From contig NZ_JAAFGZ010000010.1 in assembly GCF_010365105.1 (NCBI RefSeq), positions 62,001-126,000 on the forward strand: DNA of 64,000 nt, given 5' to 3'. The position numbers were made by a program, and so were the translations under genes. A model generated the notes under the pieces. The model was not told where the DNA came from, searched no databases, and saw nothing but the letters and a program-made list of their open reading frames with translations. Numbering within the stretch: the stretch's first letter is position 1; each line of letters begins with the position of its first letter. Shown one piece after another: positions 18,495 through 29,403 of this stretch. Origin of the DNA: Polaromonas sp. GTDB lineage: Bacteria > Pseudomonadota > Gammaproteobacteria > Burkholderiales > Burkholderiaceae_C.

Positions 18495-19007
18495 ATGATC
18501 TATTCAAAAACACCACTGGGTCAGTCTGCCCTGCAAAGCCGGTCGGTCCCGCTGACGCCACGCCAGCGCTCGGCCTTCATCCTGTTCGATGGAAAACGCG
18601 GAATCCATGAAGTCCTCAAAGCGACGGCCGGTCTGGGCATCACGCCCGACGATGTGAGCCATCTGGTGTCACTGGGACTGCTTGCGCCTTCAAGCTCTGC
18701 CGCTGCAACGCCGGTTCCGGGCGCAAATGCAGACAAAAACGGCGCAGATGTGCCAAATGTGCCGTCGTCGGCCGCGCTTTCTGTCAATGCCGACGGCCTG
18801 CCGACGGTCAGCGCCCAGGCCCATTATTCAAAGGCCTATCCCATTGCCGCGCGCCTGACGGCTGGCCTGGGCTTGCGCGGTTTCAGGCTCAACCTGGCCG
18901 TGGAGTCGGCTGGCAATCTCGACAAGCTCAAGGAACTCGCCCCCAGGATCCGCGAGGCAGTAGGGCCTGAAAAGTTTCTTGAGCTTGAAAACGCGCTGTA
19001 TTACTGA
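18495..19007 (+). CDS. Hypothetical protein, 170 residues
   Basis: A cytoplasmic protein without signal peptide or membrane helix. The N-terminal 60 residues (LTPRQRSAFILFDGKRGIHEVLKAT...DDVSHLVSLGLL) look like a winged-helix module. A low-complexity Ala/Pro/Asn linker follows (about 62-105), then a helical C-terminal domain (about 108-170). I do not recognise a named family. It stands alone between the transporter and uvrA, with its own promoter region. Function unknown. Confidence 0.72.
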   Translation: MIYSKTPLGQSALQSRSVPLTPRQRSAFILFDGKRGIHEVLKATAGLGITPDDVSHLVSLGLLAPSSSAAATPVPGANADKNGADVPNVPSSAALSVNADGLPTVSAQAHYSKAYPIAARLTAGLGLRGFRLNLAVESAGNLDKLKELAPRIREAVGPEKFLELENALYY

Positions 19008-19393
19008 GCCCGTTTTTCGCCAGCGCAGTCGCTTCTTCGCCTTGCTTCCTGCCAAACGAATCCGCAAAAGCCGGGCCAGTGCCAAAATGTCTTCGCGTCG
19101 GCCGTAAAACGAATTTTCAGCATTAAAAATGCCTTTTGCGCAGGCTGCACATGCATTGGAAGCTATTGAAAAAGTAGCAAAAATGGCAGATTTCCTGACG
19201 GGCACTGTTGCCCGTTAAACGGTTTTCATTCCAGCCGGCAGGCAGACCGGCCAGGCGTCCTGGGCGGCGCAGCCGGGTGTCGCCGCGCCACCGTGCACCA
19301 TACAGATGCCATCGAGGGCCTTTGCACCTCCGGCCAGCCATCTGCAGGGGCTCTGCCTAGAATGTCCGACCTCTTCAGGAAAGACTTCTACCG
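19008..19393. other. 386-base gap before uvrA
   Basis: I see no gene here. It contains a degraded copy of the comamonad palindromic repeat at about 19158-19180 (AAGCTATTGAAAAAGTAGC) and the uvrA ribosome site region (CAGGAAAG at about 19376). I found no recognisable LexA-type CTGT...ACAG box, which one might expect before a repair gene. Confidence 0.5.
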
Positions 19394-22300
19394 ATGCCCC
19401 AGGGAACCATCCGCATTCGCGGCGCGCGCCAGCACAACCTTAAAAATATCGATCTGGATATCCGTACCAATGAATTGACGGTGGTCACCGGCCCCAGCGG
19501 TTCTGGCAAGTCCAGCCTGGTGTTCGACACGCTGTTTGCCGAAGGCCAGCGCCGCTATGTGGAAACCTTCTCGGCCTATGCGCGGCAGTTTCTCGACCGC
19601 ATGGACAAGCCGGCGGTGGACAAGGTCGAAGGCGTGCCGCCGGCGATTGCCATCGACCAGACCAATCCGGTGCGCTCGTCGCGCTCGACCGTCGGCACCA
19701 TGACGGAACTCAACGATCATTTGAAGCTGCTCTACGCCCGCGCCGCGCAATTGTTCGACCGGCAGACCGCGCAGGCGGTGCGGCACGACACGCCCGAATC
19801 GATCTACGCCGAACTGATGGCGCGCACCGAAGGCAGCGACCCGCGCGTCATCATGACTTTCCCGGTCGAGCTGCCCGGCAACACCAGCGCCGAAGAGGTC
19901 GAACAGTGGCTGTCGGCCAGCGGCTTCACCCGTGTCCATGCGGAACGGGAAGTCGCCACGCCCGCCGGGCCGCACAAGCTGCTTGACGTGGTGGCCGACC
20001 GCTTTCGCCTGCACATCACCGAGAAAATCCGCGCCATCGAGGCGATTGAAACGGCGTTGAAACGCGGTGGTCGGCTGAATGTCTATGTCCAAAAGGGTGA
20101 AGAAAGTGCCACTGAAGAAATGTGGAGGTTTTCGACGGGTTTGCATTGTCCGGAAAGCGACCTGCGCTACACCGAGCCCACGCCGTCACTGTTTTCCTTC
20201 AATTCGGCGATGGGTGCTTGCGAAACCTGCAAGGGCTTTGGCCGGGTGATTGGCGTTGATTACGGGCTCGTCATTCCAAACGACAAGCTCACGCTGCGCG
20301 CCGGTGCCATCAAGGTCATGCAGACGCCGGCCTGGAAGGAAGCGCAAGACGACCTGATGCGCCATGCCGAGGCCGAAGGCATTCCGCGCGACACGCCCTG
20401 GTACAAGCTCACGCCCGAGCAGCAGGCCTGGGTCATCAACGGCTCGCCGCACTGGAAGGGCAAATGGGAAAAGCACTGGTTCGGCATCAAGCGCTTTTTT
20501 GCCTACCTGGAAAGCAAGGCCTACAAGATGCACATCCGGGTGCTGCTGTCCAAGTACCGCAGCTACACCACCTGCGAGACCTGCGGCGGCGCGCGCCTCA
20601 AGCTCGAATCGCTGCAATGGCGGCTCGGCACGAAAGAAGCCGCCGACGCGGTGTTGCCGCCCGCCGAGCGCTTCATGCCGGTCGGCGTGCAATGGACGCG
20701 CGCGCAACTCGAAGCCATGCCGGGGCTGTGCCTGCATGACCTGATGCGGCTGCCGATTGACCGGCTGCAAAAATTCTCCGGCAGCCTGTCGCTGACCGCC
20801 GAGGACATGGATGCCGAGCAAAAAGCGCTCAAGTCGCTGTTCGAGGAAATCCAGACCCGGCTGAAATACCTTTGCGACGTCGGCATTGGCTACCTGACGC
20901 TGGACCGCCAGAGCCGCACGCTGTCGGGCGGCGAGGTGCAGCGCATCAACCTGACGACCGCGCTCGGTACCTCGCTGGTGAACACGCTGTTTGTGCTCGA
21001 CGAGCCGTCCATCGGCCTGCATCCGCGCGACATGAACCGCATCACGCAGGCGATGCGCCGGCTGGTGGACGCCGGCAACACGCTGGTCGTGGTTGAGCAC
21101 GACCCGGCGGTCATGCTGGCCGCCGACCGCATGATCGACATGGGACCGGGACCGGGCGAGCGCGGCGGCCAGATCGTCTTTGACGGCCCTCCCGAGGATG
21201 TCCGGCATGCCGATACGCTGACCGGCGCCTACCTGGGCGGTCGAAAGCACGTCGGCATGGGCTTGAAGCGCGCCGTGACAGACAGCACGCCACGCCTGAT
21301 TCTGGAAGGCGCACGCGACCACAACCTGAAGAATTTGACGATCGAGTTTCCGCTGCAGCGCCTGGTGTGCGTGACCGGCGTCAGCGGCTCCGGAAAATCG
21401 ACGCTGATGCAGGACATCGTCGCGCCTGCGCTGCTGCGCCAGTTCGGCAAGGCGACCGAAACGCCGGGCCTGCATGACCGACTGCTGGGCGCCGACCACC
21501 TGACGGATGTGGTGTTTGTTGACCAGTCGCCGATTGGCAAGACCGCGCGTTCCAACCCGGCCAGTTATGTGGGCGCGTGGGACGCCGTGCGCGAGCTGTT
21601 TGCGCAGTCGCCGCTGTCCCGGCAACGCAGCTACACCGCGTCCAAGTTCAGCTTCAACAACGGCGACGGCCGCTGCCCGACCTGCGGCGGCTCGGGCTTC
21701 GAGCATGTCGAGATGCAGTTCCTGAGCGACGTGTACCTGCGCTGCCCCGACTGCGACGGCAAGCGTTACCGGCCCGAAATCCTCGAAGTCACCATCGAGC
21801 GAAAAGCCATTGGCCAACTGATGCCCCGGCTGCTGAATGTGGCCGATGTGCTCGACCTGACGGTCAGCGAGGCGGTGCAGCTGTTTGCACAAGACCGCGA
21901 AGTCATACGCGCCCTGCAGCCCATCGTTGATGTGGGGCTGGAATACGTCAAGCTCGGCCAGCCCGTGCCCACGCTGTCGGGCGGCGAAGCCCAGCGGCTC
22001 AAGCTCGCCGGCTTCCTGGCTGGCGCCAGCAAGTCGGCGGCCAAACCCAGCCTGAGCCGGCAGGGGCTGGCGCTGATGCGGCCGTATCGCGGCACGCTGT
22101 TTTTGTTCGACGAGCCGACCACCGGCCTGCATTTCGATGACATTGCCAAGCTCATGCGCGCACTGCGCCGGCTGCTGGAGGCTGGCCATTCGCTGATCGT
22201 CATCGAGCACAACCTGGACGTGATCCGCTCGGCCGACTGGCTGATCGACCTGGGTCCTGAAGGCGGCGAGAACGGCGGCCTGCTGGTCGCCGAAGGGCCA

Positions 22301-25300
22301 CCCGAAATCGTTCGCCAGCATCCCACCTCGCACACCGCGCTGGCGTTGCGCGAGTACGAACTGACCATGAACCAGACGCACCAGGTCGAGGAACAGCGTC
22401 CCCGGGCGTGGAAGGCACGGCCGGCGTTTTCCAACCTGATCCAGATCGTCAACGCCAAGGAAAACAACCTGAAAAGCCTGTCGGTTGATATTCCGCGCGG
22501 CAAGTTCAATGTGGTGACCGGGGTCAGCGGCTCGGGCAAATCGACATTGGCGTTCGACATCCTGTTCAACGAAGGCCAGCGCCGCTATCTGGAGTCGCTG
22601 AACGCCTACGCCCGCAGCATCGTGCAGCCGGCCGGCCGGCCCGAGGTCGATGCGGTGTACGGCATTCCGCCGACCGTGGCGATCGAGCAGCGCCTGTCGC
22701 GCGGCGGGCGCAAGTCCACCGTCGGCACAACCACCGAGGTCTGGCACTTTTTGCGGCTGCTCTACGTCAAGCTCGGCATCCAGCATTGCGTGAAGGATGG
22801 CGCGGCGGTCATGCCGCAGAGCCCCGAGAGCATTGCCGCGCAGTTGCTGAAACATTACCGCGGCCAGCACATCGGCCTGCTGGCCCCCTTGGTGATGAAC
22901 CGCAAAGGCGTTTACACCGAACTGGCCGACTGGGCGCGGCCGCGCGGCTACACGCACTTGCGCGTCGATGGCGAATTTCTGCCGACGACGAAGTTTCCGC
23001 GCATCGACCGCTTCAAGGAACACACGGTCGAGCTGCCGATTGCCGACATTCATGTCACGCCCGACAACGAGGCCGAACTGCGCGCCTTCCTGGCCAGCGC
23101 GCTGGAGCACGGCAAGGGCGTGGTGCATGTGCTGGCACCGCTCGACGGGCTGGCGGACGCGATGCAGTCAGGCAGCAGCACGCAGAAAATTGGCCGCATC
23201 GACGCTTTTTCGACGCGACGCGCCTGCCCGGTCTGCTCGACCTCTTATCCGGAACTCGACCCGCGCCTGTTCAGCTATAACAGCAAGCACGGCTGGTGCC
23301 CGGACTGCGTCGGCACCGGCGTCAAGCTGACGAAAGACCAGCGCCAGGCCTTTGACGATTCGGTGCTGAACACCGACGAGAACAAGGGTCGCGAACAGAC
23401 CTTCGGCGAGCCGGAGATCGACGACGTGCTAGATGCCGTTTGCCCGGGATGTGCCGGCACGCGGCTCAACGCCACGGCGCGCGCTGTCCTGTTCGGCGCG
23501 GGGGCAGTCCCTCACCCCAGCCCTCTCCCCAAAGGGGCGAGGGAGCAAGAGGCCGCGCGTGAATCAGGAGGCGCGAATGAACAACAAGGGATGAAGGCAA
23601 ATGAAGGCGCAAGCGGGAAAAAAGCCAAAACAGTAGCGCAGGCGATACCCGATTTACTCCCTCTCCCTCAGGGAGAGGGCAGGGGTGAGGGCAGCGCGCT
23701 TCGCCCAATCGAAGGCTGGTCGATCACCGCCATTGCCCGTCTGAGCGTGACAGACATCCGCGCCTGGGTGGACACGCTGGCGCTGACGGGCCGCGAAGCC
23801 GGCATTGCCCGCGATCTGATCCCCGAGATCAAGAGCCGGCTCGAATTCCTCGAAGACGTCGGACTGGGCTACCTCACGCTCGACCGGGGTGCGCCCACGC
23901 TGTCGGGCGGCGAGGCACAGCGCATCCGGCTGGCCGCGCAGCTGGGCTCGAACCTGCAGGGCGTCTGCTACGTGCTCGACGAGCCGACGATCGGCCTGCA
24001 TCCGCGCGACAACCAGATTTTGCTGGGCGCTTTAAGCAAGCTCAGCGAGCGCGGCAACACGCTGGTGGTGGTCGAGCATGACGAAGACACGATTCGCCGC
24101 GCCGACAACATCATCGACATCGGCCCCGGTGCGGGCAAGCGCGGCGGCACGCTGGTGGCGCAAGGCACGGCGGCGCAGATATCTGCCGTGCCCGAGTCGC
24201 TGACCGGGCGCTATCTGGCGAATCCCTTGATTCATCCGCTGCATGCGCGGCGCGTGACGAAGCTGCCCCTCACCCCAGCCCTCTCCCCGGAGGGGCGAGG
24301 GAGCGAAACGGACAACTCCGCCACCGCTGTCGAGCACCGCCCCGACTTACTCCCTCTCCCTCAGGGAGAGGGCAGGGGTGAGGGCTCCCCGCCCCCAACC
24401 AAACCCGTCAGCAAAGCCAAGCAAGCGGCCCTGAAAGCGGCAGCCCTCAAAGCCGCAGCCGCCACAGCCAGCGTCCTGCACAACGCCGCGCCCACCGCCG
24501 CCAGCGAATACACCTCGTGGCTGAAAGTCGAAAACGCCAGCCTGCACAACCTTCAAGCCGTCTCGGTCGATGTCCCGCTGTACCGGCTGGTCGCCGTCAC
24601 CGGCGTCTCGGGCTCGGGCAAATCCACACTGGCGCGCGACGTGCTGCTGACCAACGTCCACGCCGCTGTCGCGCTGCGCTCGACCAAGGCCGGCCGCGAA
24701 GCCGACGATGCCGGAAAACACCCGGCCTGGACCGGCTGCGAGCGCATCGAAGGCTACCGCGTCGTGGACCGCGTGCTGGAGGTCGACCAGACGCCCATCG
24801 GCAAAACCCCGCGTTCCTGCCCGGCAACCTACATCGGCTTCTGGGACACGGTGCGCAAGCTGTTTGCCGACACACTGGAAGCGCGCGCACGCGGCTACGC
24901 AGCCGGGCGCTTTTCCTTCAACACCGGCGAAGGCCGCTGCCCGACCTGCGAAGGCGCGGGCGTGCGCACCATCGGCATGAGCTTTTTGCCTGACGTGAAA
25001 GTGCTGTGCGAAACCTGCCACGGCGCGCGCTTCAACCCGGAAACGCTGGCTGTTACCTGGCGCGGCAAAAGTATCGGCGACGTGCTGAAGATGGAAGTCG
25101 ATGAAGCGGTGGATTTCTTCGCCGCCATGCCCGCCATCGGCCACCCGCTGCAACTGCTGAAAGATGTGGGCCTCGGCTACCTCACGCTCGGCCAGCCGTC
25201 GCCCACGCTGTCGGGCGGCGAGGCGCAGCGCATCAAGCTCGTCACCGAACTCAGCAAGGTACGCGACGACATCACAAGGCGCGGCCAGAAAGCGCCGCAC

Positions 25301-25585
25301 ACGCTGTATGTGCTCGACGAGCCGACGGTCGGCCTGCATATGGCCGATGTCGAAAAGCTGATCCATGTGCTGCACCGGCTGGTGAACGGCGGCCACAGCG
25401 TGATCGTCATCGAGCACGACCTGGACGTGATCGCCGAAGCCGACTGGGTGATCGACCTGGGGCCGGACGGCGGCAATGCCGGTGGCAGCGTGGTGGCTTC
25501 CGCGCCGCCCGAGGCCGTGGTGGCGCTCGGAACGCCGACCGGCAAGGCGCTGGCGAGTGTGCTGGCGCGGATTATGAAAACTTGA
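19394..25585 (+). CDS. uvrA: Double-length UvrA (two fused UvrA proteins, four ABC ATPase modules)
   Basis: A 2063-residue fusion of two complete UvrA units, each with two ABC ATPase modules. UvrA recognises damaged DNA and loads UvrB in nucleotide excision repair. Walker A motifs lie at residues 33-40 (GPSGSGKS), about 662, 1043 and 1737 (GVSGSGKS), and signature motifs LSGGE at about 510, 861, 1503 and 1939. All four are intact. Zinc-finger cysteine pairs are present in both halves (CETC, CPTC, CPDC and CPVC/CPDC, CPTC, CETC). The second half holds two in-frame low-complexity inserts (about 1371-1433 and 1624-1664) coded by paired GC-rich repeats. Ordinary UvrA is about 940 residues, so a single-length copy probably exists elsewhere in the genome. 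The fused form may act as a ready-made dimer in repair or drug/DNA-adduct resistance. Confidence 0.9.
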   Translation: MPQGTIRIRGARQHNLKNIDLDIRTNELTVVTGPSGSGKSSLVFDTLFAEGQRRYVETFSAYARQFLDRMDKPAVDKVEGVPPAIAIDQTNPVRSSRSTVGTMTELNDHLKLLYARAAQLFDRQTAQAVRHDTPESIYAELMARTEGSDPRVIMTFPVELPGNTSAEEVEQWLSASGFTRVHAEREVATPAGPHKLLDVVADRFRLHITEKIRAIEAIETALKRGGRLNVYVQKGEESATEEMWRFSTGLHCPESDLRYTEPTPSLFSFNSAMGACETCKGFGRVIGVDYGLVIPNDKLTLRAGAIKVMQTPAWKEAQDDLMRHAEAEGIPRDTPWYKLTPEQQAWVINGSPHWKGKWEKHWFGIKRFFAYLESKAYKMHIRVLLSKYRSYTTCETCGGARLKLESLQWRLGTKEAADAVLPPAERFMPVGVQWTRAQLEAMPGLCLHDLMRLPIDRLQKFSGSLSLTAEDMDAEQKALKSLFEEIQTRLKYLCDVGIGYLTLDRQSRTLSGGEVQRINLTTALGTSLVNTLFVLDEPSIGLHPRDMNRITQAMRRLVDAGNTLVVVEHDPAVMLAADRMIDMGPGPGERGGQIVFDGPPEDVRHADTLTGAYLGGRKHVGMGLKRAVTDSTPRLILEGARDHNLKNLTIEFPLQRLVCVTGVSGSGKSTLMQDIVAPALLRQFGKATETPGLHDRLLGADHLTDVVFVDQSPIGKTARSNPASYVGAWDAVRELFAQSPLSRQRSYTASKFSFNNGDGRCPTCGGSGFEHVEMQFLSDVYLRCPDCDGKRYRPEILEVTIERKAIGQLMPRLLNVADVLDLTVSEAVQLFAQDREVIRALQPIVDVGLEYVKLGQPVPTLSGGEAQRLKLAGFLAGASKSAAKPSLSRQGLALMRPYRGTLFLFDEPTTGLHFDDIAKLMRALRRLLEAGHSLIVIEHNLDVIRSADWLIDLGPEGGENGGLLVAEGPPEIVRQHPTSHTALALREYELTMNQTHQVEEQRPRAWKARPAFSNLIQIVNAKENNLKSLSVDIPRGKFNVVTGVSGSGKSTLAFDILFNEGQRRYLESLNAYARSIVQPAGRPEVDAVYGIPPTVAIEQRLSRGGRKSTVGTTTEVWHFLRLLYVKLGIQHCVKDGAAVMPQSPESIAAQLLKHYRGQHIGLLAPLVMNRKGVYTELADWARPRGYTHLRVDGEFLPTTKFPRIDRFKEHTVELPIADIHVTPDNEAELRAFLASALEHGKGVVHVLAPLDGLADAMQSGSSTQKIGRIDAFSTRRACPVCSTSYPELDPRLFSYNSKHGWCPDCVGTGVKLTKDQRQAFDDSVLNTDENKGREQTFGEPEIDDVLDAVCPGCAGTRLNATARAVLFGAGAVPHPSPLPKGAREQEAARESGGANEQQGMKANEGASGKKAKTVAQAIPDLLPLPQGEGRGEGSALRPIEGWSITAIARLSVTDIRAWVDTLALTGREAGIARDLIPEIKSRLEFLEDVGLGYLTLDRGAPTLSGGEAQRIRLAAQLGSNLQGVCYVLDEPTIGLHPRDNQILLGALSKLSERGNTLVVVEHDEDTIRRADNIIDIGPGAGKRGGTLVAQGTAAQISAVPESLTGRYLANPLIHPLHARRVTKLPLTPALSPEGRGSETDNSATAVEHRPDLLPLPQGEGRGEGSPPPTKPVSKAKQAALKAAALKAAAATASVLHNAAPTAASEYTSWLKVENASLHNLQAVSVDVPLYRLVAVTGVSGSGKSTLARDVLLTNVHAAVALRSTKAGREADDAGKHPAWTGCERIEGYRVVDRVLEVDQTPIGKTPRSCPATYIGFWDTVRKLFADTLEARARGYAAGRFSFNTGEGRCPTCEGAGVRTIGMSFLPDVKVLCETCHGARFNPETLAVTWRGKSIGDVLKMEVDEAVDFFAAMPAIGHPLQLLKDVGLGYLTLGQPSPTLSGGEAQRIKLVTELSKVRDDITRRGQKAPHTLYVLDEPTVGLHMADVEKLIHVLHRLVNGGHSVIVIEHDLDVIAEADWVIDLGPDGGNAGGSVVASAPPEAVVALGTPTGKALASVLARIMKT
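23508..23545 (+). repeat. GC-rich palindromic repeat, copy A, inside uvrA
   Basis: A short element with core CCTCACCCCAGCCCTCTCCC and an internal hairpin (CTCCCCAAAGGGGCGAG). It is the inverted partner of copy B (23655-23692) and is read in frame as [12 protein letters not shown]. Confidence 0.88.
23655..23692 (-). repeat. GC-rich palindromic repeat, copy B, inside uvrA
   Basis: Same element as copy A in the opposite orientation (CTCCCTCTCCCTCAGGGAGA). Read in frame it gives [14 protein letters not shown]. The A-B pair brackets about 110 bases coding for a Lys/Glu/Ala/Gln-rich linker. Confidence 0.88.
24266..24303 (+). repeat. GC-rich palindromic repeat, copy C, inside uvrA
   Basis: Third copy, same orientation as A, read as [14 protein letters not shown]. 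It lies in the linker between the third and fourth ABC modules. Confidence 0.88.
24348..24386 (-). repeat. GC-rich palindromic repeat, copy D, inside uvrA
   Basis: Fourth copy, same orientation as B and coding the identical peptide [15 protein letters not shown] and D form a second pair with a spacer of about 45 bases. Confidence 0.88.
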
Positions 25586-25586
25586 C

Positions 25587-25650
25587 TGCTATTAAATAAA
25601 TAGCTGCTTGCGCCCGTGCAGACTGCGAAAAAGCCCTGAAAGGCTTGTAA
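25587..25650 (+). repeat. Comamonad palindromic repeat after uvrA
   Basis: Begins one base after the uvrA stop with TGCTATTAAATAAATAGC, an imperfect palindrome, followed by a GC-rich part (TGCTTGCGCCCGTGCAGACTGCG) and a tail ending near AAAACC. Related copies lie at 29343, 42587, 47443 and 58378, and degraded ones inside genes at 27262 and 36165. Confidence 0.8.
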
Positions 25651-25762
25651 AACCAGATGACGCCATGGCGACAGCGCTTCAGGTGTTGCCCTGATGTGCC
25701 CGGGGCCGGGGCGGCGCATCATGGGGTTTTGCCAACCGCCAGACTTTTCAGGAGACGCTTCC

Positions 25763-26740
25763 ATGCAACGCCGCCAACTGCTCCAATCCGCCGCCGCCCT
25801 GGCCGTTCCCGCACTGGGTTCGCTGGGCACTGCCTTCGCCCAGGCCCAGGGCTTTCCGGTCCGGCCGATCAAGCTCATCGTCGCCTTTCCGGCCGGCGGT
25901 CCGACCGACATCACCATGCGCTCGCTTGCTGACAACGCGTCGAAAATCCTCGGCCAGCCGGTCATCATCGACAACAAGCCCGGCGCCGGCGGCACGCTGC
26001 CGGCGCAGCAATTGCAATCCTCGCCGGCCGACGGCTACACGCTGGCGCAGATTCCGCTGGGCGTGTTCCGCCTGCCCTACACCACCAAGATCAACTGGGA
26101 CCCGGTCAAGGACATCACCTATGTGCTCAACCTCACCGGCTATGCCTTCGGCATCGTCGTGCCGGCCGACTCGCCGTTCAAGACCTGGGCCGACTTTGTC
26201 GCCTATGCCAAGGCCCATCCGGGTGAACTGACCTACGGCTCGACCGGCACGCTGACCAGTCCGCACCTGACCACCGAGCTGATCGCGCAAAAGGCCGGCA
26301 TCAAGCTGCTGCACATTCCCTACAAGGGCAGCGCCGACCTGATGCTGGCGGTGGTCAGCGGCCAGCTGATGGCGGCGGCTGACAGCACCGGCTTTGCGCC
26401 GCAGGTGGAAGCCGGCAAGCTGCGGGTGCTGAACACCTGGGGCGAGAAGCGGCTGGACAAGTTTCCGAATGCGCCGACGCTCAAGGAACTGGGCTACGAC
26501 ATCGTGCAGAACTCACCCTTCGGCATCGGCGCGCCCAAAGGCACGCCACCCGATGTGGTCAGGCGGCTGCACGATGCGTTCAAGAAAGCCATGGAAGAAC
26601 CCAGCTACGCGAGCGCGCTGGGCCGCTACGACATGCTGCCCAACTACATGAGCACAGCCGACTATGGCAAATTTGCCCAGGAAACCTTCCTGAAGGAAAA
26701 AGCGCTGGTCGAAAAGCTGGGGCTGGGCAAGCCGTCCTGA
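25763..26740 (+). CDS. Tripartite tricarboxylate transporter (Bug family) periplasmic binding protein
   Basis: A 325-residue exported binding protein of the Bug/TctC family, which is greatly expanded in comamonads and Bordetella relatives. The signal peptide is MQRRQLLQSAAALAVPALGS with a likely cut after AFAQA. The conserved FPAGGPTD motif and the KPGAGG region are present. ATG 25763 follows AGGAGA. No TctA/TctB membrane subunits lie nearby, as is usual for these orphan proteins. The ligand is unknown and is generally a carboxylate. Confidence 0.9.
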   Translation: MQRRQLLQSAAALAVPALGSLGTAFAQAQGFPVRPIKLIVAFPAGGPTDITMRSLADNASKILGQPVIIDNKPGAGGTLPAQQLQSSPADGYTLAQIPLGVFRLPYTTKINWDPVKDITYVLNLTGYAFGIVVPADSPFKTWADFVAYAKAHPGELTYGSTGTLTSPHLTTELIAQKAGIKLLHIPYKGSADLMLAVVSGQLMAAADSTGFAPQVEAGKLRVLNTWGEKRLDKFPNAPTLKELGYDIVQNSPFGIGAPKGTPPDVVRRLHDAFKKAMEEPSYASALGRYDMLPNYMSTADYGKFAQETFLKEKALVEKLGLGKPS

Positions 26741-26756
26741 CGCGTCAGCCCGACCT

Positions 26757-27578
26757 TTAAACGGCGCGTGCCGCCAGCACGGCGGCGGCCACTTCGGCAA
26801 AGCCTGCTCCGCGCTCGCCTTGGGTGATATAGCGCGGCAGGTGGCCCAGTTGCGCTTCAAAGCGCCGCACATTGGCCACGCCGATGCTGTTGCCAAAGGC
26901 CTCGAACATCAGCTGGTCGTTGGTCGAGTCGCCGACGTAAACCCAGCGGTCCATTTCGGCTTCAAGGTCGCGTCCCAGCAGTTTGCGAACGATCCAGCGC
27001 GCGCCCTGCAGCTTGTTGTGGCTGCCGAACCAGCCGTTGATGTGGATCGAGCTGACGCTGGCGTTCATGCCTTCGCTGTGCATGATGCGCACCACGTCCG
27101 CAATCTGCGCGGGGCCCAGGTGCGCGAATTCGCTGTGGTCGATGGCGATGTCGGTTTCTCGCCCGGACGAATCGGTGGCACGGCGTGCGCCCGGCAGTTC
27201 GTGCTCGATGCGCGCCAGCACCGTCTGCAGGCGCGCCTGGTTGCCGGCGCGGGTCTGGGTATCCAGCTGGTATCTTTTTGATAGCGGCATATGCAATCCG
27301 GACGTGCGCAAAAAGCCTTTTTTGCTTGGAATAAGGGCCACAGCGCCGTTTTCAGCCACGATGGCATCGACCGGCCAGTCCCGCGCAAACGGCTCGCTCC
27401 AGCCCACCGGCCGGCCGGTGATGGCGATCAGGTCCAGGCCGGCGGCTTTCAGCGCGGCCAGAGCGTCCAGCGCGTCGGGCGTGATGGCGCCTTCAGTGGT
27501 CAGGGTGTCGTCGATGTCGGTGAAAACGCCGGCGATGCGGCGTCGGGCGGCCAGCGGCCAGTCGTGAAGGGGATGCAT
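26757..27578 (-). CDS. HAD-IIB phosphatase, mannosyl-3-phosphoglycerate phosphatase-like
   Basis: A 273-residue Cof-type HAD hydrolase. Motif I is FTDIDDTLT (nucleophile Asp at about 20), motif II ITGRP, and motif IV GDSTNDQLMF. It resembles mannosyl-3-phosphoglycerate and sucrose-phosphate phosphatases, but no matching synthase is nearby, so the substrate is open. ATG 27578 is chosen over the longer frame (to 27758), which would run into the riboswitch region of the divergent ahcY. Residues about 82-105 (SKKGFLRTSGLHMPLSKRY) are coded by a copy of the palindromic repeat and are probably a tolerated insertion between motifs. Confidence 0.85.
   Translation of the reverse strand: MHPLHDWPLAARRRIAGVFTDIDDTLTTEGAITPDALDALAALKAAGLDLIAITGRPVGWSEPFARDWPVDAIVAENGAVALIPSKKGFLRTSGLHMPLSKRYQLDTQTRAGNQARLQTVLARIEHELPGARRATDSSGRETDIAIDHSEFAHLGPAQIADVVRIMHSEGMNASVSSIHINGWFGSHNKLQGARWIVRKLLGRDLEAEMDRWVYVGDSTNDQLMFEAFGNSIGVANVRRFEAQLGHLPRYITQGERGAGFAEVAAAVLAARAV
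27262..27333 (+). repeat. Comamonad palindromic repeat inside the HAD phosphatase gene
   Basis: A degraded copy (ATCTTTTTGATAGCGGC...GTGCGCAAAAAGCC) read in frame by the minus-strand gene. Its length fits an in-frame insertion of about 24 codons. Confidence 0.6.
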
Positions 27579-27639
27579 CGCAAAATTCTCGCATGCGCAG
27601 GGCATGCTTTTGGGCGCAGGCCGGCTTGGGTCTCGTTCT

Positions 27640-27645
27640 GTACAA
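27640..27645 (+). promoter_or_regulatory. Likely -10 box of the ahcY promoter
   Basis: TACAAT lies seven to eight bases before the riboswitch begins, a fitting place for the -10 element. The -35 match is weak, so the promoter call rests on the -10 and its position. Confidence 0.5.
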
Positions 27646-27651
27646 TGCATG

Positions 27652-27748
27652 CTCTCCTGAGGAGCGTTGCAACCCACGGCATGTGGTCTAGGCTCAGGAC
27701 TTTCTCTTGCAACCACGCTCACCCGCATGTGCCTTGATGCCGGGTGAG
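27652..27748 (+). ncRNA. SAH riboswitch
   Basis: An S-adenosylhomocysteine riboswitch in the ahcY leader. The conserved core CTGAGGAGCGTTGCAACC is present. GAGCGT (27662-27667) can pair with ACGCTC (27715-27720) as the closing stem, CCACGGCATGTGG forms an inner hairpin, and CCTGAG (27656-27661) can pair with CTCAGG (27693-27698) as the pseudoknot. Just downstream CTCACCC (27718-27724) can pair with GGGTGAG (27742-27748); this overlaps the closing stem and so could be the alternative, OFF hairpin. In known cases SAH binding turns the gene on. Here it should raise ahcY, tlyA and metF expression when SAH builds up. Confidence 0.88.
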
Positions 27749-27826
27749 TGAATTCCACACTTCCCTGTCAGGCCATGCGGTCGTGGCCATTTTGCCCGCT
27801 TGACCCTGATGTTGGAGATTCCCCAA

Positions 27827-29263
<1,437 letters not shown>

Positions 29264-29274
29264 GATGCTTGGCG

Positions 29275-29303
29275 GCCCCTGCATTCCGATGCAGGGGCAT
29301 TTT
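29275..29303 (+). terminator. Terminator after ahcY
   Basis: A perfect 10-base stem (29275-29284 with 29289-29298), TCCG loop and ATTTTT tail, 12 bases after the stop. It may end most ahcY transcripts before tlyA. Confidence 0.87.
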
Positions 29304-29342
29304 TAAGCCAGATTGGCCTTTGGCGCATGCCGTGCTTGCGCT

Positions 29343-29367
29343 GGCAGCTATCAAAATGATAGTTTTA
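29343..29367 (+). repeat. Short comamonad repeat fragment before tlyA
   Basis: GCAGCTATCAAAATGATAGTTTTAT resembles the palindromic end of the dispersed repeat described at 25587. It lies 36 bases before the tlyA start and may hold part of its promoter. Confidence 0.5.
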
Positions 29368-29403
29368 TTTCACTGTACGCAACCTTGACGTTGCCCGAAC
29401 CTT

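Noticed and set aside
19008..19393. LexA box before uvrA
   Set aside because: No CTGT-N8-ACAG-type site could be found.
20186..23128. 980-codon minus-strand frame opposite uvrA
   Set aside because: Very long, but it is the antisense of a clearly real gene; the His/Gln/Arg/Gly-rich translation is typical of GC-rich shadow frames.
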